From assembly GCA_021784615.1 (NCBI GenBank), contig JAJYHU010000298.1, forward strand, positions 1 to 20,121: 20,121 bases of DNA, written 5' to 3'. Made by a program: the position numbers and the translations under genes. The DNA is from Acidobacteriota bacterium (lineage in GTDB: Bacteria; Acidobacteriota; Terriglobia; UBA7540). Shown piece by piece: positions 15,588 through 20,121 of this stretch; position 1 is the first letter of the stretch, and each line of letters starts with the position of its first letter. The notes beneath the pieces were generated by a model. The model worked only from the letters and a program-made list of their open reading frames with translations. It was not told the origin of the DNA and made no database searches.

Positions 15588-18500
15588 TTAGAAGAAGACT
15601 GTCAACGACATCTGCATTACACGAGGATTATTTGCCTGGGAAAAGATTTGACCATAGGTGGAACTGAGGGGATTAATGTCCGGACTTGCGAACTGAACCC
15701 GATTGAGGGCATTGAACATCTCCCACCGGAATTGCAGCCCGAGGCGGTCTTTCAACTGAATCTTCTTCGTCAGCGACGTATCCCAGTTGTCTATTGCGTC
15801 GGAACGCAGCGTAGAGACGCCCCATGGCGCGTTACGCAGCGTGAAGTTAGGTAACGGTGCGAGGGCTGCCTTGTTAAACCAGTCAAGGCGGCTGCGGCTA
15901 CCTGGAGAAAGGGTAGGATCTACGCCCGTCAGAACAACCGGGGCATTCAGCGTAATTGGGAAGCCGCTTTGGAATACTCCATTGACCCCGAGCTGCCAGC
16001 CTCCCATTAACTTACCCCCCACACCGCTCTTCCACCCGAAACTTTGGCCGGCACCAAACGGAAGGGCATACACCGCTCCTAACGTGAACCGCTGGGGAGC
16101 ATCATAAGTGGCAATCATCTTGCTGGGCCCAGGATCGCTGACGTTGATAAACCGGGAGCGCTCCAGGTTCTTTGAAAACGTATAGGCGCCCAGCAGAGAT
16201 AGCCCGTGCGAGTAACGTTTGGTGACGCTGATCTGCAACGAGTGGTAGTAACTCTTTCCGTCGGTCTGCCGGGACATGTCGAGGAGCGTGAACTCGGGGT
16301 AGTTGGAGAGGAGCTGGCCTTCGGAAATCTGTGGCCGGCTGAGCACCCCGGAGGAAATCAGGCCATAGAACGGATTGGGAACCAGGTTGGAGAGCTGCGA
16401 TCCCAAGGCGAGATACTTGGCGGGCAAATAGGTCAGAATTCGGTCTTGCTCAGCAGCCCCGCCGGATCCGGGATAATAATTGCCCGCAAGGCTCCCCGGG
16501 CTTCCCACCGGCAAATAGTAAGACGTCTCGCCGACGTAATAAGCCTCGACCATGGTACTGGGAGTGATTTGACGCTGGACGCCAATGCTCCACCGTGCGT
16601 TCTCCCCAGGTTGACCGTTCGGATTCTTAAAACCGAATCCCCCTCCGAGTTGAGTTTCCAAACCGAGGCTGGAACCGCTCGGCCGGTTGAAGCCGTTGGG
16701 GAAGGGATTATTGAAAAGGTTGTCCGGGGTGATACCATTCAGGCTGCCCACCGCATACGTATTGGTGGAAATCCCCGTTTGACCACCATTGAAAGTCGTC
16801 CAGAACAATCCCCGGAAGTAGCCGACCCCACCCCTCAAAACGGTCTTGTTGTCGAGACGGTAGGCAAACCCGACCCGTGGACTCCATTCGTTCCAGTACG
16901 TCTTACCCCAGCGACGATTCGAGGGGGTGGCAAAGAGAAGCCCGCCGTTAACCTGAAACTGATCCGGAGGCAATATATTACCAGGAAGGGGATTGGCCGT
17001 GTAGTTGGCGATGGCTTGAGCCGCGATCGGGTTCGGCGTATTGAAGGCGAAGCCGATATTCTGACGGTTGTAACGTTCCGTCGCGGGTTGCCAGGCGTCC
17101 CACCGCAGACCGAGATTCAAAGTCAGCTTCGGTGTGGCACGGATGTCGTCTTGAAAGTACGCCCCGTAGTACGGTCCCGTGGTCGCTGAGTTGGTGGGTG
17201 ACTGGACATAACTCGAATTGTCCATGGCCCCCAATAAATAAGTCGCCACCCCATTTCCTATGTTCGTGCCCACATCGAAAGGATTCGGGCCCTGAGTGAA
17301 GCCCCGGCTAAAACTATAGAAACCTGTGTGGCTATAGATTCCGCTATTGCTTTGTTTGATTTGGGTCTGGAAACCCCATTTCATGCTTTGGACGCCTTGC
17401 ATATGCCGCATGTTTGCATTGAATGACCAGGCAGGGTCGTGGTCGTGGTACCCATATACCGGGTAGCCGAAGAGGCCAAAATCAGAGACGAGGACGAAAG
17501 GTACGTATTGCACCGGCACTGAGTTGGCAAAGGAGGACGAGAAACCGAGAGGCGCCAACTTGGTTGTGGGCACATGGCCGTCATTCATAAAAAACTGCCC
17601 GCCGAGCGTAAGATCCAAGATCGTGGTCGGCGTGAGAACAGAAGTAAAGCCCAGACCTCCAACATTGCTTTCGCTGAAGAGCCGGACGCCCGGCAGTAGA
17701 AAATACGTCGAATAGATCCAATCCGTTCGCTGCCGGGAAAGGCGCACAAACAGGCGATTGTTCTGGTTGATTTGGTGATCGACCCGAATCGAGTAATCGT
17801 TTGTCGGGTAAGTGACCGTCGAGGGGTACGCATAGTTCTGCGCGCCGGTGAACGGAAGGCCTTTCCGGTTGGGCATGGGAATCAAAGCGAGCAGACCGGC
17901 GCTGGCGGGATTGATCATCGACGACGGGATGATATTGCCCGCGAACGGATCCCGAACATATTGGCCGGGGTTGTTCGGATCAGGCCGGGTCGTAAAAGGA
18001 TTGTAAATTTGGACGAGGTTTCCATACTGGTCGTAAGTCTGTGAGAAGTTGCCCTGGCGCTGGAGGGCTGTAGGAACAGTCGCAATTCCTACCCCCGGGT
18101 TCTTATACCTAATCCCCTCGTAATTGAAGAAGAAGAAGGTGTGATTGCGCCAGATCGGTCCGCCAAAAGTCCCTCCGAACTGGTTGTATTGAGAAACCGG
18201 CTTCTTAAATCCCTCGAGGTTTTGAAAGAAGCCGCTCGCGTTCAGCGCACTGTTCTGGAGATAATCATAGAGGCTTCCGTGAAATTGATTGGTCCCGCTT
18301 TTGGTTGTCACAACGATCGACGCGCCATTGCCATGGCCGTACTGCGCATCGAAGGCGTTGGTCAGGACCGTGACGTCCTCTGTCTGATCGGTAGGCGGCA
18401 TATATTCCGCACGGTCATACAGGTTGTCCGGGATGCCGTCAATCATGAAATCGTTCGAGCTGTATTTTGCGCCATTGCTGGTGAAGTAGGAGACATAATT

Positions 18501-19031
18501 CATGGAAGCGATGTCCAAGCCGGCAGGTATCTGAGGGTATGTTTGGACGACTCCTGGGCTGAGCTTCGCCAGCATAAGAGGGTTTCTCCCTGCCAAGGGC
18601 AATTCCTGGATGTAACGATTGTCCACTGTGGTCGTCAATGAACTGGTAGTCGTCTGGAGTAACGGCGCGGCACCCGTCACCTGCACGGTTTGCGTCGTAC
18701 TCCCAAGCATCAGGGTCATGTCAACTGTCGTGGATCTTCCCGTCTGAACGACGGCCTCCCGGATAAGCTTCTTGAAACCTTGAATTTCCGCCTCAACCCG
18801 ATATGTTCCTGGTAGCATATCGGGTACCAAAAAATCACCGGAGCCGTTCGTAGCGCTTTTCCTGGAGATTCCGGTCGCAACGTTAGTGATTGTAATTGCA
18901 ACGTTGGGTACGACACCGCCCTTGGGATCCTTAACGACCCCCACAATCGAGCCGGTGGGCTGCAGCTGAGCCCAACCCGCGACAGCAAATAGTAGCCAAA
19001 TGACCACCCAACACGCCTTCCCTAGTCTCAT
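15588..19031 (-). CDS. TonB-dependent receptor with N-terminal carboxypeptidase-regulatory-like domain
   Basis: The protein (1147 residues from ATG 19031) is an outer-membrane beta-barrel transporter. A signal peptide covers about residues 1-22 (VAGWAQ cleavage region), followed by a carboxypeptidase regulatory-like beta-sandwich (GSIVGVVKDPKGGVVPNV to about residue 105), a plug domain (about 115-245, with ELPLAGRNPLML and GNGASIVVTTKSGTNQFHGS), and a long barrel ending in an aromatic residue (LTVFF). This architecture and size are typical of the greatly expanded Oar-like receptors of Acidobacteriota. The ATG at 19031 is preferred over the in-frame TTG at 19040, because GGAGG directly abuts that TTG but stands 9 nt before the ATG. 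The ligand is unknown; the sugar-use genes to the left make a carbohydrate plausible. No SusD-like partner is next to it. Confidence 0.95.
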   Translation of the reverse strand: MRLGKACWVVIWLLFAVAGWAQLQPTGSIVGVVKDPKGGVVPNVAITITNVATGISRKSATNGSGDFLVPDMLPGTYRVEAEIQGFKKLIREAVVQTGRSTTVDMTLMLGSTTQTVQVTGAAPLLQTTTSSLTTTVDNRYIQELPLAGRNPLMLAKLSPGVVQTYPQIPAGLDIASMNYVSYFTSNGAKYSSNDFMIDGIPDNLYDRAEYMPPTDQTEDVTVLTNAFDAQYGHGNGASIVVTTKSGTNQFHGSLYDYLQNSALNASGFFQNLEGFKKPVSQYNQFGGTFGGPIWRNHTFFFFNYEGIRYKNPGVGIATVPTALQRQGNFSQTYDQYGNLVQIYNPFTTRPDPNNPGQYVRDPFAGNIIPSSMINPASAGLLALIPMPNRKGLPFTGAQNYAYPSTVTYPTNDYSIRVDHQINQNNRLFVRLSRQRTDWIYSTYFLLPGVRLFSESNVGGLGFTSVLTPTTILDLTLGGQFFMNDGHVPTTKLAPLGFSSSFANSVPVQYVPFVLVSDFGLFGYPVYGYHDHDPAWSFNANMRHMQGVQSMKWGFQTQIKQSNSGIYSHTGFYSFSRGFTQGPNPFDVGTNIGNGVATYLLGAMDNSSYVQSPTNSATTGPYYGAYFQDDIRATPKLTLNLGLRWDAWQPATERYNRQNIGFAFNTPNPIAAQAIANYTANPLPGNILPPDQFQVNGGLLFATPSNRRWGKTYWNEWSPRVGFAYRLDNKTVLRGGVGYFRGLFWTTFNGGQTGISTNTYAVGSLNGITPDNLFNNPFPNGFNRPSGSSLGLETQLGGGFGFKNPNGQPGENARWSIGVQRQITPSTMVEAYYVGETSYYLPVGSPGSLAGNYYPGSGGAAEQDRILTYLPAKYLALGSQLSNLVPNPFYGLISSGVLSRPQISEGQLLSNYPEFTLLDMSRQTDGKSYYHSLQISVTKRYSHGLSLLGAYTFSKNLERSRFINVSDPGPSKMIATYDAPQRFTLGAVYALPFGAGQSFGWKSGVGGKLMGGWQLGVNGVFQSGFPITLNAPVVLTGVDPTLSPGSRSRLDWFNKAALAPLPNFTLRNAPWGVSTLRSDAIDNWDTSLTKKIQLKDRLGLQFRWEMFNALNRVQFASPDINPLSSTYGQIFSQANNPRVMQMSLTVFF

Positions 19032-19255
19032 TTTTACCAACCTCCATTTTTAGAGTTGACCCATCGACCGACGAATTCGACTGGCAGTGACTCTTTACCT
19101 GACACGTTGGTGGAAGCTTATACCCCTTCACACAGAGATCGCTCTCTTATAGCTTTGGCTCCTGCTGGCGATATGAAACAACGAGGCGACTATCGAGTCA
19201 AGCGCTATGACTTTGGTTTTGCTCCGGTCGTCCGATTACCTGGACAAATTGCTGA

Positions 19256-19546
19256 TTGCGTGGCAATCAGTCCCTCACCGCGACATTCATGTATATACTC
19301 CGACACGCACAGCGCATCCAGCAAGTCTCCAAAGAGGTGCTGCAGGTGCAGCAGGGCTCGCTCTATCCGGCGCTCTATCGCCTGGAGCAGCAGGGCTGGA
19401 TTGCGGCGGAATGGGGCGCTTCAGAAAACAACCGCCGCGCAAAATTCTACCGACTTACCAACCGGGGCCGGAAACAGCTGGAGCGCGAAGTGAGCAACTG
19501 GACGCGGCTGGCCGCCGCCATCGCGCAGGTCTTGGAAACAGCATGA
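19256..19546 (+). pseudogene. PadR-family transcriptional regulator, apparently missing its N-terminal helix
   Basis: From AQRIQQVSKEVLQVQQGSLYP onward the frame is a typical PadR winged helix (LYPALYRLEQQGWI, RRAKFYRLTNRGRKQL) and ends at the normal family C-terminus. Acidobacterial PadR proteins normally begin with a TLDLLILKxLxxxPMHGY-type helix just before this point. Here the preceding residues (about MRGNQSLTATFMYILRH) do not match, and the only starts are a TTG at 19256 or an ATG at 19289 without a ribosome binding site. I infer a 5' truncation or replacement by rearrangement. If translated, it would lack part of the DNA-binding domain. It is divergent from the receptor gene. The ABC-type permease gene that often follows such regulators is absent. 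Confidence 0.65.
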
Positions 19547-19667
19547 TGAAGTTTGTTGCGGGGACGGGCCCCATGGCCGCCCACGGGAAAGGACCGGTTA
19601 ACATGGTCCGCAGCAGCAGGAAAGAAGCCGCCCCTGCAAGGGTCCCGGACGCGCGCCGGAAGCCGCG

Positions 19668-20121
19668 CTAGGGGTCGAAAAGAGGGGAAGCCGGGTGATG
19701 ATTGATTCCGCACTCGAGCATCTTGTATTGCAGGGCCCGCATGCTGATGTTCAACATCCGGGCCGCGTCTTTCCGGCTGCCTTTTGTCAATTCGAGCGCC
19801 CGCACAATGGCTTCTTTTTCGGCGTCCTTTTTCAGCGAGCGGAGTTGCGATTTAAGGTCGCTCGGCGGAGCCCCGGCCTGATAGGTCTCCGCTCGAAGCG
19901 GGCGTCCCGCGCTGCCAATGGCGGTGCGCAATTGGTTGAGAGCCTGATCCTCATTGCCGCAAATAATGTATCGGCCCACGAAGTTCTCGATCTCTCTGAC
20001 GTTTCCGGGCCAGGGATGGAGCATGCAGGCTTCCAGCAGGACCGATGAAATGGGAAGCTGCGGCCGGCCAAGGCGCGCCGCCCAAATCCGCATAAAATGT
20101 TCGAGCAGCGGCAAAATGTCC
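19668..20121 (-). CDS. Sigma-54-dependent NtrC-family regulator, C-terminal part (cut by window edge)
   Basis: The visible 150 residues are the end of the AAA+ domain and the DNA-binding domain of an NtrC-type activator. ILPLLEHFM and WPGNVREIENFVGRYI are the C-terminal lid region of the sigma-54 interaction domain. A linker of about 50 residues follows, then a Fis-type helix-turn-helix (EKEAIVRALELTKGSRKDAA, then RMLNISMRALQYKM). The N-terminal receiver or sensor domain and the Walker motifs lie beyond the right edge, so the input signal is unknown. The frame is open through 20121. It converges on the PadR remnant with a 121-bp gap. Confidence 0.92.
   Translation of the reverse strand, partial: DILPLLEHFMRIWAARLGRPQLPISSVLLEACMLHPWPGNVREIENFVGRYIICGNEDQALNQLRTAIGSAGRPLRAETYQAGAPPSDLKSQLRSLKKDAEKEAIVRALELTKGSRKDAARMLNISMRALQYKMLECGINHHPASPLFDP

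Noticed and set aside
16206..17189. 327-codon plus-strand open frame inside the receptor gene
   Set aside because: Antisense shadow of the TonB-dependent receptor, whose reading is certain.

Overview
The window looks like chromosomal DNA of an Acidobacteriota-type soil bacterium (Bryobacter/Solibacter-like). The assignment is inferred from gene content: a very long TonB-dependent receptor with an N-terminal carboxypeptidase-regulatory-like domain, a PadR-type regulator remnant, Tat-exported sugar isomerase-like and six-hairpin glycosidase-like proteins, RhaT-type sugar permeases and moderately high GC. No rRNA, tRNA, CRISPR array or intact transposase was found.

Left end (1-2441, minus strand): the conserved rpmH-rnpA-yidD-yidC block. 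It is tightly packed. rpmH starts with TTG, rpmH/rnpA overlap by ATGA, and yidD overlaps the rnpA stop and probably starts with CTG. yidC runs off the left edge a few codons before its end. A Tat-signal sugar phosphate isomerase/epimerase-like gene follows (2601-3452, minus).

3453-6012: a 659-bp gene-free stretch whose right half is full of overlapping inverted repeats, then a 604-residue cytoplasmic coiled-coil protein of unknown function, then a textbook intrinsic terminator. This looks like a self-contained transcription unit with a possibly structured leader. It is the best candidate here for something undescribed.

6273-13964: a carbohydrate-use region. A plus-strand six-hairpin glycosidase-like gene is split by an apparent frameshift. 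Converging on it is a minus-strand, operon-like set: a DMT-superfamily sugar permease, an alkaline-phosphatase-superfamily 'sulfatase' without the formylglycine motif, a GH27 alpha-galactosidase and a RhaT-like permease. A reasonable reading is outer-layer release of galactosyl/rhamnosyl sugars followed by uptake.

13965-15587: a gene-poor patch with a 19-bp-period tandem repeat, a strong hairpin and two or three very small plus-strand genes, one encoding a zinc ribbon. It may be a remnant of a mobile element.

15588-20121: a large TonB-dependent receptor (minus), a PadR-family gene apparently missing its first helix (plus), and the C-terminal end of an NtrC-family sigma-54 activator (minus) that runs off the right edge.
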